A DNA stretch of 26,237 nt. Source: Hirudo medicinalis (lineage: Eukaryota; Annelida; Clitellata; Hirudinida; Hirudinidae). A program made the position numbers and the translations under genes. The notes under the pieces are model-generated. The model had not been told where the DNA came from. It did not search any database and saw nothing but the letters and a program-made list of their open reading frames with translations. The stretch's first letter is position 1, and each line of letters begins with the position of its first letter. Shown piece by piece: positions 1 to 10,568 of the stretch. Location: assembly GCA_011800805.1 (NCBI GenBank), contig MPNW01000233.1, positions 113,109 to 139,345 on the forward strand, read 5' to 3'.

Positions 1-2
1 TT

Positions 3-3000
3 TTAAAAATTCTCCGACTCACATTGATTGAAAGAAGTGCTGCTGGTCGTGCGGGAGTCGAGGAATGTCAAAGCGTAGTTGATGTTGTCGAACTCTAAAT
101 CTATCGAACTCGATCTGTTGTTCTTGTTTTCATTCTTGTTCGTATTTTTGTTGCCATTGTTTTTCGGAGGCTTTTTGTCGCTTTTGTCGTCGACCCTCTC
201 GGCGGATTTCCGTGCCTCCCGATTGGCTGCAGTCGAAGCAGACGACCTGAATGCGGACCGATTGAACTCGCAAAAGTCAAGGATGATTGATTAATTAAGA
301 TTTGTTGAATAATTTCATAATTTTCTTTCCTTAATTATACACATAAAATGAAGTTGCAATTCTTTTATGTTGGCATTCTCCCAACAACAACAACAAGAAC
401 ATTCTCTCAGAACAACCTGAAAACAACAACAACATCACATCTCCCGTCAAAACAACCACAACACTCAGATATTCACCTTTTCAAAGACCTTGATCTTCCC
501 ATGACATTGATGAACTTATTGTAGTGAGACTTGTGGCGCTGGATTGCTTCCAACTCCTCGTCGGTGAACATGTACTCAGGATCAAAGTGAGGCTGTTTCT
601 CATTGCTTAAATCAGAAGTTCAAGACATTTTATTAACAAAATTATTGCAAAAATTTTCAACAGATATCATTTACAGGAAAGTTTTACAGTTAAAAGGTAA
701 ATGTTACAATATTTGAATTAAATTGTAACTCAAAAATATTACAATTTCACCAAAAGTAAACGAGTTTCAAAAAAATATGTTTACAAATTAATCTAAATTA
801 ATGAAAGAAAATTAGAAATAATCTCTTAAAAAAATTCAAAAAGGTTCAAAATTAAATTTAAAAACCTGCAGGATTTGTTTGTTGATTTTGTGGTTGGATT
901 CTTCAAAGCAGGAAGAATCTTTGAGTTGTTGCTATTGTTGATAAATGTTTTAAAGTTATCAATATTGATATTACATTGTTGCTGTTGTTGATAAATGTTG
1001 TCATTTTATCAATATTGATATCGCACTGTAGAGCCCTGCGCAGAAGCGTCGACCGACTTTTGAGGTAAAACGATTTTCACCTCATCACAAAACCATGGTA
1101 ACGGTTAAAATTCTGCAGTGCTACCACTGAAGCGGTCTTATAAAATTAATCGTTCCTGATAAGAAGATTGCATTTTAAACCCGCTTCCTCAACAATGAAA
1201 CATTTTTTCGACGTAAAAGTTATTATAATAATAATTACAATTTGAAATTTGTTTGATCTGTTTGAGTCTTTCGACTCTTTGTTATTGTTTATTTGTTCAT
1301 TATTATCTATTATTTTGGTAATAGTGACCTATCATTATGCATCTGAGAATGATGATGATGATGATGATAATGATGATAAGCTAACACATGGCCATTCCAG
1401 TCTAAAAATCATCTACAACATTCAAGAGTCCAGTGAGAATGCAAACAAATGTGTTTAATTTAACTAATATCATTACTATCATGTATGTCATCAATATTAT
1501 TAATATCACTAATATCATTTATGACATCAGCAGTATTTTAATTTAATATTCTCAGAACAGACGGCAGCACAAATCATGACAAATGCTTGAGATTTGAATC
1601 TAAGCAAGCACGTCCGAATTAAGATGAACCTAAAACCCAACAATTGTTTAAAAATATATCTCATCACTAGATTAACAGTCCAGCTCAACAGGCTCAAACC
1701 AGCACCAAAATGTACTGGAAAAATAAACCGTTGTACCTGCTCTTAGTTTCCTCACTCGAGTTGTTCAAATTCTCTTCATTCCTTTCTTCTTCCTCGTCAA
1801 GAAATTCATCATTTTCTTCAATTTGCTCGCCAGCAGAGTCGTGACTCTTGACGTAAAACATGACGTCGGATGCAAGACTTGCAGACAAATCAAAATTGCT
1901 GACGAGGTTTTTTCTGAACGAATGAAAGTTGTTGACGCTCGGTCGAGACTTCTTCGGTTTCTCTGCGATTTCGTTCAGCCTCATTTCTACGTTCATGCCG
2001 ATCTCACTCGCCTGCTTCCGAGTCAAGCCTTTGAAGGATGAATTGTTGTTCAACGTGCAAGAAATTATTAAAAAAAAAACCAGCATTAGATGTTGTTGTG
2101 CAACTTGTTGAAATTAAAAACAATCCTTCTTACCCTCGTTAACAACTGGCTTCTTCATTTTGCCTCCAAGAACGTACTGAGATGAACCTGTGACCTTCAA
2201 CTGGGTCGTATGGAAAACCTTCATCGAATCCACAAAAATGTTGTCCTCCGAACATAGTTTTCCGTACATGTCGATCTTCACGAGAGGCTCGAACGTGCCT
2301 GTTTTGTCAGGGTTTAATTTTTTTAAATATTGCTGCAATATTTCTAAGCCAAGAATGATTACATTTGGACTATTAATAATTTATGATCTGAAAATATTAT
2401 GAATCATATTACATATTACAAAACATGGGATTTTTAAAGTTAAAATATTTTCCATGGCATTATTTCATATTCAACTTCAAACTTATTATTACAAACTTAT
2501 GTAATATTTTAAGGTATGGATAAGATTTGTAATAAAAACTTTCAACAAAACTGGCAGAATCATAATGTGGACAAGAGACATTATTATTAAAATGCAATTC
2601 ACATGTAAATATCTTTAACATGTTTATCTTTAACAGAACTTGCTTCAAAACAAATTACTTGTACATGCTGTTTGCACATGCATTTGACTTAAATTGTTTT
2701 AAGACAAACAACAACAATAACAACAACAACAATAACAACAGTTAATTTAAACATCTCGAACGACTCGCCCGACTGCTTCGGCAGGAACGTGACTTCGACT
2801 TTCAACTCCTCGTCGGGATCGATTTCCCCCTCGACAACTGAGAAATGGAAGTGAGCCAAAGGTCTGATTTTAAACTTGCATGGTAGCCATGGCGATCGGT
2901 TGTAAACAAGCAGCGACGACTGCCTGCACTGACCGACCATGCAGAACCCCAGGTCGAGGAAATCGTCGGGCAACAGAGACAACTCGGCCGGAACCGAGAG

Positions 3001-6000
3001 TCCTTCCGCGGTCAGCGGGTGTCCTTTGACTGGAGGCAAGGATTTAAAAGTGAATTCAGAATTGTAAATTTATTTTCTGATTAATGTAATTATTGATAAT
3101 TATTAACGAATCTCTATTATTCATTCCGTGTGCGACTGGTAATATAATTATGAATAATAGTTACCATAATATAACGTTATTGCAAACATAGAGAACATTA
3201 AGCTATAAACATGAGCAATCATGATTACAAAAACAACAACAACAACAACGCTAACAACTGACCCGTCGAGATAAATTAACAAATAAGTACAAGTATTTGA
3301 CCATGACATTGTATTTTTGAGGAGAAGGACCTTTTTTCCAGAACAAATGAATCAACAAATGAGTGACCAGCCCCAAGCCCATCAAGTGGGGGTGTCGTGA
3401 ATGACTCACCAAACCTCTGGGTGGGGAGTTGTCCATCGACCTTGAAAGCGACTCCGACTTGTGAGGCAAGGCAGGTCATCCCGATCACGTGCTCTTTGGT
3501 CGGAGGACACATCTTGAAGCACTTGAAGCCCTTACTTCCTGACAGCCACCTTCGTCGGATCAAAAGTTCGGTGTTCGTTAAACGATAAAAATTGGTAAAT
3601 GTCGATAATTTCTAGTAATTACTTACTCGTTAAGCTTATAATTTAATATCAATATATATTATTATATTGGTTAAATAAATTGCCATAAACACTGCAGCAT
3701 TATCTAATTTGTTTCAATTGTTTAATTCAATTATTTTAATTGTTATTTAATAAATGTGAGTCAAAGCAAGTTCAAAAGTGATTGTCAATCAAGCTGATGT
3801 GATAAGCCTAATTTGGAATTATCCCACTGACCTTGGACTGAACCTAAATCTGACCTTCAGAACCTCGTTTGGCTTCAGGAGTCCCTGAGAGGGTGAAACT
3901 GTCACCAATGTTGGCAGAGGGTTGAGGCAACCACAACATTCCTGACAACTCTTTGGCCAAAAATTACTTATTTCCAATAAAAATGCAATTAATTACGTAC
4001 TTATTATCGACCGATAAATCAAGGTGAGTTTTATCAACTCCACAATTGATTCGTAATTGTAAATTTTAATATATAAATCAATAATAAAAATAATAACTTC
4101 GAATTACTTATCTAAAAATTCAATTTACTTATTAAAGTAACTATTATGATTGAGATCATAAAGGCTGTTATTCCACTCAGGTCACCAATAAAGCTAATTA
4201 TTATTCTTGGAGACACACATACCTTAACATCTCCTTAACAAGAGTACAATTTTGAACAAATTTAAACAAATTTAAACAAATTTGAAACAAATTTGAACAA
4301 ATTTGAACAAATTTAAACAATTTTGAAACCTTGAGCCTCGACGAAACATCGTTCAGAGATTCAAACTTCTTCGAGTCTCCACTCAATCCTGAGCACTTGC
4401 ACGACGTTGGAAGGGAATTTCCTTTTTTAGGCTGGTTTTTCCCGGCATAAAAAGGGTTTTCTTGATTTCAAAAGAAAAACAAAAACAGATCGAGCGATGA
4501 ACGAACGAATGAATTAACCGATCCCAAAAACTTTATCAGCAAAATCATCCTCAAAATGCTAACTTAATAAATAAAAATTAATAAGCCAATCATATTTTAT
4601 AAAGATTTCAAAAACAGCCAATACCTTCTTCTTGTTCATTACAAGTTTCGCTATCACTGACTGCATCTTCAACATTATCTTCGACGTCATCATCGACGTC
4701 ATGTTCGTCATCCAAAAATGCCATGGAAAATGCCAATGTGTCTGAGGTGAGGTTGACCAGGGAGGCATCGAAGGTCGAATCCTCCCCATAATAGGTCGGT
4801 GGAAATTTGACCTTTGGCACGACCTCGCTTCCTTCAGGGTCCCTCAACTCCAGAAGATGTTCCATGACAATGCCAGTGATGAGGATGTTGTGAGTGATGT
4901 CGTCCATTGTGACACTGTAATATTTAGTGTCACAACAGGCACGTATGTTAAAAACAATTTAATTTTCCTTGTCCTTCTACAATTACTCGAGGTTAATATT
5001 CTCGTTCATTTCCAAGGAAAACTTAACTTTAAAATAACTCAAATGTTATTATAACATTTACAGTTAATAGTGTAAATAATAGTGTAACTCATTCATAATT
5101 TTGTATAATAATAATATTCAGCTATATTATTTATATAGCTGCTATAAATGTGAGGAATAGAATAAAATGATTTAGTGAAACGAAATAACCTCACAACAAC
5201 TTCAAACTCTCCAATCATTCCTGGAGCAAGAAAAACCTGAGAGGCATTCAAACAATGTTTATTGTTTTAATCATTTTAATTAAGTTTAAACATTTTTAAA
5301 CATGTTTGACATTTTAACAAAATTTAGTTTTAATCAAATCAAAATAAATATTTACCAGAGATGAATGAAGGTATAAATGTAAATCATGTAGATGAGCACA
5401 AATAATTAAAATAAAACCAAACTCACAACAATCGATTGCTTGCCACCATTTGCAATAGTCCCAGACAAAGGATCGATCTTTGAAATCATGTTAGTTGCTG
5501 GAAACGAAATTTGGAAGATGCCTTCTTTGGAACCTTCGTTGCAAATGACGAGTTCCTTCCACAGCACGTTGTTCTCGTCGGCAACCACTTTTCCAAAGTC
5601 CAACTTGTCGCTTTTCACCGCCAGCTTTGATCTCATTGGTTCCCTCATAAGCAATTAATTAATTATGTTTTTCGATCGCTTCTATTTATATAAATAGAGT
5701 TTCAAATGTAGCTTTAAAAAATTCTAGCAGCAAATAAAAAATAAGATCTCCCAAGCAATTCCAACTGCAAATTTATTATGTTATGTTAAATGGTGTATTG
5801 TCACTAAATACTAAACTCTTTACTTTGTGATTTATTTATTCAACTCATAAACTGTTTTGTAAAATAGCAAATTGTAAATAAAGAGTAATTTCCCCGTACT
5901 TTTAACAAAAATACTTACACCACAAGCCTTACTTCATGTGGTTTGCCATCAACATGAACAACAACATTATCAACCAAAGCCTCATTAGTGCAACAATGAC

Positions 6001-6276
6001 ATCCGACCACTGCCGATATTTCCAATCCTGCTGCATACCTCGATGGTTTCGTAAAATTCGTTTCAAAAGTGAAGCTCTGAAATGTTTACAATTTCTATTA
6101 TTCCAAACACTTTTCTTTTTATCAGAACATCTAACATTTAACATGGGTCCCCTGTGAAAAAACATTTCCCTTGTATTGGGTCCTCCATTGATAATTCTCA
6201 GTTTCTGCTTGCAAGTCTTTCCGTGGCTTTCAAATCTTAACACTCGTGGTTCCACCACAAGTCCTAAAGCTTCCAT
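3..6276 (-). CDS. Multi-ASH-domain axonemal (CFAP/HYDIN-type) protein, 13 exons
   Basis: Exons (high to low): 6276-6136, 6076-5919, 5643-5427, 5236-5190, 4914-4625, 4388-4330, 3941-3832, 3534-3410, 3029-2740, 2332-2134, 2028-1737, 605-477, 246-3. All join in phase to give 766 residues and a TAA at 3-5. Residues 1-172 hold two beta-rich ASH/PapD-like modules (VVEPRVLRFES, then KLDFGKVVADE with PLSGTI); a third starts near FPPTYYG (about 218). An acidic Asp/Glu run follows (about 262-285), then LKPNEVLKVRFRFSP, another module (DLGFCMVGQ to EELKVEVTFLP, about 400-470) and TTQLKVTGSS. The tail (546-766) is charged, with DEEEE and poly-Asn/Lys. Such proteins sit in the central apparatus or other axonemal complexes of motile cilia. 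The ATG at 6276 has an in-frame stop just upstream. Weakest splice sites: 6136, 3534 and 2740. I cannot fix the subfamily (CFAP74, CFAP47, DLEC1 and CFAP65 were considered). Confidence 0.82.
606..1736. other. Large intron 12 of the ASH-domain gene
   Basis: This 1.1-kb intron lies between exons 11 and 12, whose joining codon is split AG|C. It holds a 50-bp direct duplication (926-1025), a GAT-repeat run near 1351-1377 and an otherwise AT-rich sequence. The only open frame of note (about 1249-1458, plus) is compositional: Leu-rich, then an Asp run from the GAT repeat. I see no coding exon here. Confidence 0.7.
926..1025. repeat. 50-bp tandem duplication in an intron
   Basis: Two adjacent units, 926-975 and 976-1025, share most positions (TTGTTGCT...GTTGATAAATGTT...TTATCAATATTGATAT). 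Each unit carries the palindromic core ATCAATATTGAT. Confidence 0.8.
2700..2741. repeat. AAC microsatellite at an exon edge
   Basis: A run of AAC/AAT triplets directly follows (on the minus strand) the 3' end of exon 9 of the ASH-domain gene. It extends the open frame with a spurious Val/Ile run, which is why the exon's 3' end at 2740 is uncertain. Similar AAC tracts lie near 385-440, 3228-3250 and 24453-24481. Confidence 0.75.
4240..4324. repeat. Short tandem repeat, unit about 10-11 bp
   Basis: About seven degenerate copies of AAATTTGAAC / AAATTTAAAC lie in the intron just after exon 6 of the ASH-domain gene. The open frame seen through it on the minus strand (repeated Phe, Val, Gln, Asn, Leu) is a by-product. 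Confidence 0.8.
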
Positions 6277-6407
6277 AATCAATCTTCAACTCAGTTGCAA
6301 AAAACTTTCCTGGTTGCTTACTTAGATTTCAAAATAAATCTTTCCAGGATTCATAAAATATGAGGCCTAAAATTATGCGGGCTAAACTTTCCAGCTATCT
6401 TAAACTC

Positions 6408-6421
6408 GTAACCATGGTAAC
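6408..6421. promoter_or_regulatory. Perfect palindromic RFX X-box
   Basis: GTAACCATGGTAAC matches the RFX X-box consensus GTNRCC-N(0-3)-RGYAAC in both halves. It lies 132 bp upstream of the ATG of the minus-strand ciliary gene. X-boxes at this distance drive ciliary genes in many animals, so motif and gene support each other. That it is bound is inference. Confidence 0.75.
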
Positions 6422-6658
6422 CAAACGGTGCGTACTTAAATAAACTATACAATTATTTACTTAATTTTGCGTAATATCATTTATTGTTTTAACTTTTAAT
6501 TTAGATTTTTTATTCATAAGCACTTAAAAAGTTTGACATTAAAATTGTTTTTGCATGATAACCAAGATTTAATTAAAAATTGTATTATGAAATTTAAATT
6601 TATTAAATTATGTAATACTTCACTATAAAAAAAAGATGGTCAAATTAATGGGTTGCTC

Positions 6659-6725
6659 CCGCATGGTCAAAAGTTAAGACTTCCGCCTCTCACTACGGCA
6701 GCACGGATTCGAATCCCGATGCGGC
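6659..6725 (+). repeat. tRNA-like element (SINE head or tRNA pseudogene)
   Basis: A 6-bp acceptor-like stem (CCGCAT at 6659, ATGCGG at 6719) encloses an A-box-like TGGTCAAAAGTTAAG and a B-box-like GGATTCGAATCCCG. The B-box core GATTCGAATC is a perfect palindrome. At about 67 nt it is short for a tRNA and the D and anticodon arms look poor, so I read it as a tRNA-derived SINE head or decayed tRNA, not a working tRNA gene. Confidence 0.5.
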
Positions 6726-6849
6726 CCTTCTTGTGGAATATGCAAAAAATAATAAAGTAATGATCGAAAATTTCCTGTTAATAACCTATCAATAGCTCAA
6801 TGTCTGCCATCCTGAATAATAATTAAGTCGTTGTCGTCTTAACACAACG

Positions 6850-6925
6850 TGTCGTAGCTGAGAGGTTAAAGTATTCGCTTTGTTGCGGCTCCATTAGGAG
6901 TTCAGATCCTAGCCGCTTGCAAGAG
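6850..6925 (+). repeat. tRNA-like element, Leu/Ser-type A box
   Basis: GTAGCTGAGAGGTTAAAG resembles the A box of class II (Leu/Ser) tRNAs. A perfect T-arm follows: TAGGA (6895) / GTTCAGA loop / TCCTA (6907-6911), 5-7-5. I find no matching acceptor stem. It lies about 190 bp from the previous tRNA-like unit, in the same orientation, so both may be parts of one composite SINE. Confidence 0.5.
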
Positions 6926-7194
6926 TATCACTAACCAATATGAAGATAGCGTCATTTTTGTAATTAGTAATTAGTTTGTAATTAGTATAAGCAACACAGA
7001 AATAAAAGCATTAAAAGTTTATTCACTGGAACTTGGAACCTTGGAACTCGCAGTTTTATACGAACTAGAGAAAAGAGACTTTATCAACTGTTTATTCACA
7101 TGACACCAGTTTGCCATTATCTTAAGCAACAACTATCATAAGCTGGAAGTTGGAAGGATGGAAGTTGTCGTCCTTAGCGCTCTTAGGCTGTGAC

Positions 7195-7365
7195 CTAGAT
7201 AGTTCTGGATAGGGGCGGATCTGGAACACTTTGATGGGATGGGCGCACAACGCCCATTGGAACCAACGGAGGATCTATGGTGGCACCGCTACTAATATTG
7301 TTTATTGGATTTCAAAAACACGGGGGGGGGGGCGGGGACGTGGTCCTCCCCTAAATGAGCATACA
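7195..7365 (+). mobile_element. Possible hAT-like MITE fragment with G-tract
   Basis: The block opens with TAGGGGCGGATCTGGA, a form common at hAT-type termini, has a GGGCG/CGCCC-rich middle, then a nine-plus G tract (about 7322) and CCTCCCCTAAAT. The GC-rich content stands out from AT-rich surroundings. I see no transposase, complete terminal inverted repeat pair or clear target duplication, so only a fragment can be claimed. Confidence 0.35.
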
Positions 7366-7619
7366 TGACTTATTGGAAGCAATTGATATCATGAGAAAGA
7401 CCTAACTATTACAATTTCAATTTCAACAGATGACATCATTAAGAATCTCTCAAAAAATTCCACAGCATGTCGTAAATTATTTTTATGGTAATGCTAAATG
7501 CTGGAAGGGAAGCTTTTTCAATATCTAAAGATTATCATTTTATAAAACCTTTAAAAAATTTTCCATTTGCTGCACGGTCCACGCACATACTCACTCATAC
7601 TTAGGGAAGTAACCTCATC

Positions 7620-8115
7620 AAAAGCAGCATCACCTAATTTTGCAACTGTCCGAACTTTTGAATGCCTTATGTATTCGGATAGGATGTGAAGGTACTTTTT
7701 AGACGTCCTACCATTTAGCGCCCTACCCGAGGGCGCTCCCTGGCGGTGCAGGCTGGGTTAAGAACGCGACACATTTCTACTGTGCCATTATGACTGCATG
7801 CAGAAACGTAACCCATTCGGCCAACCTGCATGCCAACATACAAGTCATCATATGTACTGTCTGTTTAAGCACTCAAATATCTGCTAATTTCTTGTTTCCA
7901 TCTCATCTTTTCTTATTTCGTTTGTTAAAAAAATTATCAAATTATTCTTTTATGCAGCGGGATGTGAATCCCTTTGGGTTTTGGCCTTTGGACATCATTT
8001 CTTTTTCGGTTATGTTTGTATTTTAATTTTGTTTGCTTATTTTTGGTGATCATAAACTAAAATAAAATAATAATAATAATAACAATAATAACTAATAATA
8101 ATAAATAATAATACT
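7620..8115 (+). mobile_element. 3' end of a non-LTR retrotransposon (5'-truncated)
   Basis: A unit of higher GC ends in an AT-rich 3' segment and a TAA/ATA-type tail (about 8060-8115), the usual form of a 5'-truncated LINE copy. A frame near 7790-8026 ends in GFWPLDIISFS and looks like decayed sequence, not a host gene. A strong 8-bp hairpin sits at 7717-7737. The family (CR1, jockey, RTE) cannot be told without a repeat library, and no reverse transcriptase motif is present. Confidence 0.45.
7717..7737. repeat. GC-rich perfect hairpin
   Basis: AGCGCCCT - ACCCG - AGGGCGCT forms an 8-bp perfect stem with a 5-nt loop inside the presumed retroelement. It could be an RNA structure of the element's 3' region. 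Confidence 0.7.
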
Positions 8116-9386
8116 ATAACAAATAAAATACGACTTCGACGTGTACCGCCCTTATACTGACTTTTCCCGGTAAAGATTTGTCTCCCAGCCCTCCACTGGC
8201 CAGTATGCAATGGGATGCCCAAATATCCCCATCCTCATTGGGCAGCAAAAAGGTGTTTAAAGTAAAGAACGGCAATTTTGATGGTGACACAGTCAGTATG
8301 ATATCAGTGAAAACAATTGCACAAGAAAAAAAATTTGTCAAACAATAATAAGACTTCAAGCATTCAAACATGTAATCGTACGATGATGTTAATTTTAAGT
8401 GATAATCCAGATGCCATCCATTCGCATCTGGTTTTAAAGTTTACATTGCCATGCTACATCATCTTTAATGTGGACTAATTATGGCGATCATTATTATTGG
8501 AAATTAGGCAAACAACATTCAACTGTAATGGTAACGTAATGTGGCGCTGAATAATCTTGAATTTTTAATTAGAAAAACAAAGTACTTTGGGTTACAAATT
8601 TATTTGAGAACATTCAAAAAAACAAATAAAAATGAACCCAAACAATAATAAAGACAGCAGACGATGCAATGTCAAAACGTGCTTTCCGAAACATTTCAGA
8701 GGATGTTGTTGGGAATAAACCAGGGACGTTATTTCAGCATTTTTTTTCTTTTCACCAAAAGTTAGGGAGTGGATAGCAGGAGTCAGGGCCTCCCAAACGA
8801 CGTACCCGAATTAAACCTGTTTGAATGTTTCCCGCCATAAGTCAATGATGTCAATGATTTATTTCAACCAAATACCGACCAAATTACATTCGAAAACATT
8901 CAAGAGCAGTTCAAAGCATTCATTTTAATTAATATTAAATACGATTTGTGAAAATGTAAATGAAACTTCATAGTTAGGACTGGGAGGTTCGGAATGATGA
9001 GCACTCTGTAATAAAACACCGGGAAAGAATTACTGCTTTTCCAGTAAAGAAAGGATTGTGCCAAGTTAGACAGATACTTCCAACTAAATAAAAATTTAAA
9101 GCTCTATCATTATCATGTCCGGATGCCGCTAACTGTTTTCTGCTTCTATTTTCTTTTACATATTACTACATATTAATTTTATTAAATATTTTAATTGAAT
9201 TTAAAAAATAGATGGCACCTTCCTGAGGTGCGAGTGGTTTTGTAATCACCGAGTAAGCATTTGTTGTTCTACAACTGCTGTAATGATTATTATGTCTTAA
9301 AATTATGATAAAGATGCTACATAACGATACAATGCCTATTGCACTAACTTTATCCATAACAATATCATAATCCAATATTCATCATA
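8116..9386. other. Intergenic stretch; one coding-like patch, otherwise nothing clear
   Basis: From 8116 to about 8350 open frames on both strands look protein-like: minus has LPNEDGDIWASHCILASGG; plus has QWDAQISPSSLGSKKVF running to a TAA near 8348. With no splice partners I leave it uncalled. The rest is plain AT-rich DNA. A possible AATAAA for the Ly6 gene reads on the minus strand at 9183-9178, about 200 nt past its stop. Confidence 0.4.
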
Positions 9387-10568
9387 CTACACATGATTCC
9401 ATCGAGAACCCATCAGTATGGAGATAGCCATAAAACATGATTGGATCAACAAAGCTCCATCCACTGATACTTTTGTCTGATCATTGCACAAGTCCTTGAG
9501 GCAGACGCAGAGGTTGTGTTGGCATTTGATGTGAGTGACCTCCTTCTCCTCCATGCAACCTCGTTCCTGTTCATGACTTCTCCTGTGTCTGGGCTTGCTT
9601 ATGCCTTCAAATCAAAGATGGAATTGTAGACTCATCAGACATTGTCGCATCCAGAAAAACGTTCCCCTCAAATGGATTTCATAAATTTCATAAATTTTTT
9701 CATAAACCGGATTTATAATAATTTTTACTATTAATTCCCATACGTGAAGCAGAATTTATTGGAAAGAAACGAGTGAAACCTTTATGATGGAGGGGAGAAT
9801 TGTAAGGTGTTTTCGTTGTTGCTAGTTTCATACTTTTTGTTGTTGCTTTGACTGTTGGTGGATTTATTGCCCGTGTTGTTGCTTTGACTGTTGGTGGATT
9901 TATTGCCCATGTTGTTGATTTGAAAAATGGATTTGTTGGCTTCATCGCAGCTAGACCTTTAGTTGCTGCCTTTCCAAAATTGAAGAAGTGCTTTGTAGTT
10001 GTTTTGAGGGATAGCTTTGTTGTTGATTTGGTTATTGGTTTAAAAGTGGTTTTATTTGGAAACTTATGAAGAGGTGGGTAGGTTTGCAAATGGAAGTTCT
10101 TGTCTTTGGACAGTGAAGGATTAATCTTCACCGATTCTTTGCTGGTGATTTTCAAGTGCTTAACTGAAATTTGAGATGATTTACGACAATTTTACTTTTA
10201 CATTAAAAATCGACATAAGGACATATGTAATTCATTGTGAGAATAATAACTACGGATATTATTCTCTGTCCATCTTGACATATCCTGTGCTCCCCGGTAA
10301 CGGAAGCTCAAATGTCATAAGTCGAGATGGCAGCAGATACAAATGTAATATTTCAATTGAATGAGTTGAAAAACTTATATCCAAATACAAGAGGTTGAAA
10401 CTCACTTGAATCCCTCTTAAAGCAGGCATCTCCTTTGCACTTCTTCCAACTACTTTTCCAGTTACAACTATGTCCTTTGCAAGAGTAACACGTGACTGTT
10501 CCATCGACAACTTGCCACTCCAAACAAGTGATGGATACACAAAACACTATTAGGAGAATATTATTCAT
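9387..10568 (-). CDS. Ly6/uPAR (three-finger domain) secreted or GPI-anchored protein
   Basis: Exon A (10568-10406) encodes a signal peptide (MNNILLIVFCVSITC) and five Cys (CYSC, HSC, KKC, DAC). Exon D (9604-9387) gives the other five (RGC, IKC, LCVC, LCND) and a hydrophobic C-terminus (about ALLIQSCFMAISILMG) like a GPI signal, with the LCND end that closes Ly6 domains. A joins D in phase 1 (A|GC) for a 126-residue, ten-Cys protein with normal Cys5-Cys6 spacing. Between them, 10163-9729 can be spliced in without a frame change; see the cassette entry. Ly6 proteins are extracellular ligands or membrane-tethered modulators; the target here cannot be told. An upstream in-frame ATG (10604) would spoil the signal peptide, so I chose 10568. 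Confidence 0.8.
9729..10163 (-). CDS. Candidate phase-1 cassette exon, Thr/Lys/Pro-rich
   Basis: A 435-bp segment is open throughout, has a good acceptor (AAATTTCAG) and a donor (AATA|GTAAAA), and is phase 1 at both ends, so it can be included or skipped between the two Ly6 exons. It encodes about 145 residues with no Cys, rich in Thr, Lys, Pro and Asn, including two and a half copies of a 12-residue repeat (like AINPPTVKATTR) from a 36-bp DNA repeat. If included, it sits between Cys5 and Cys6. Low-complexity, mucin-like or disordered; possibly O-glycosylated. A small extra exon at 10306-10254 is less convincing. Confidence 0.5.
9838..9909. repeat. 36-bp coding tandem repeat
   Basis: Two near-identical 36-bp units (9838-9873, 9874-9909) plus a partial third. 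The length is a multiple of three, so in the minus frame it gives a 12-residue peptide repeat in the candidate Ly6 cassette exon. Confidence 0.85.

Noticed and set aside
79..294. 71-codon plus ORF at the left edge
   Set aside because: Shadow of the last exon of the minus-strand ASH gene, which joins its neighbour in phase.
1091..1106. Second X-box (AAAACCATGGTAACGG)
   Set aside because: Only one half-site matches and it lies in an intron near the 3' end of the gene.
10254..10306. Extra Ly6 exon coding TSVTGEHRICQDGQRIIS
   Set aside because: The donor (TCC|GTAGTT) is weak, it would add an odd eleventh Cys, and the domain is complete without it; kept only as a possibility.
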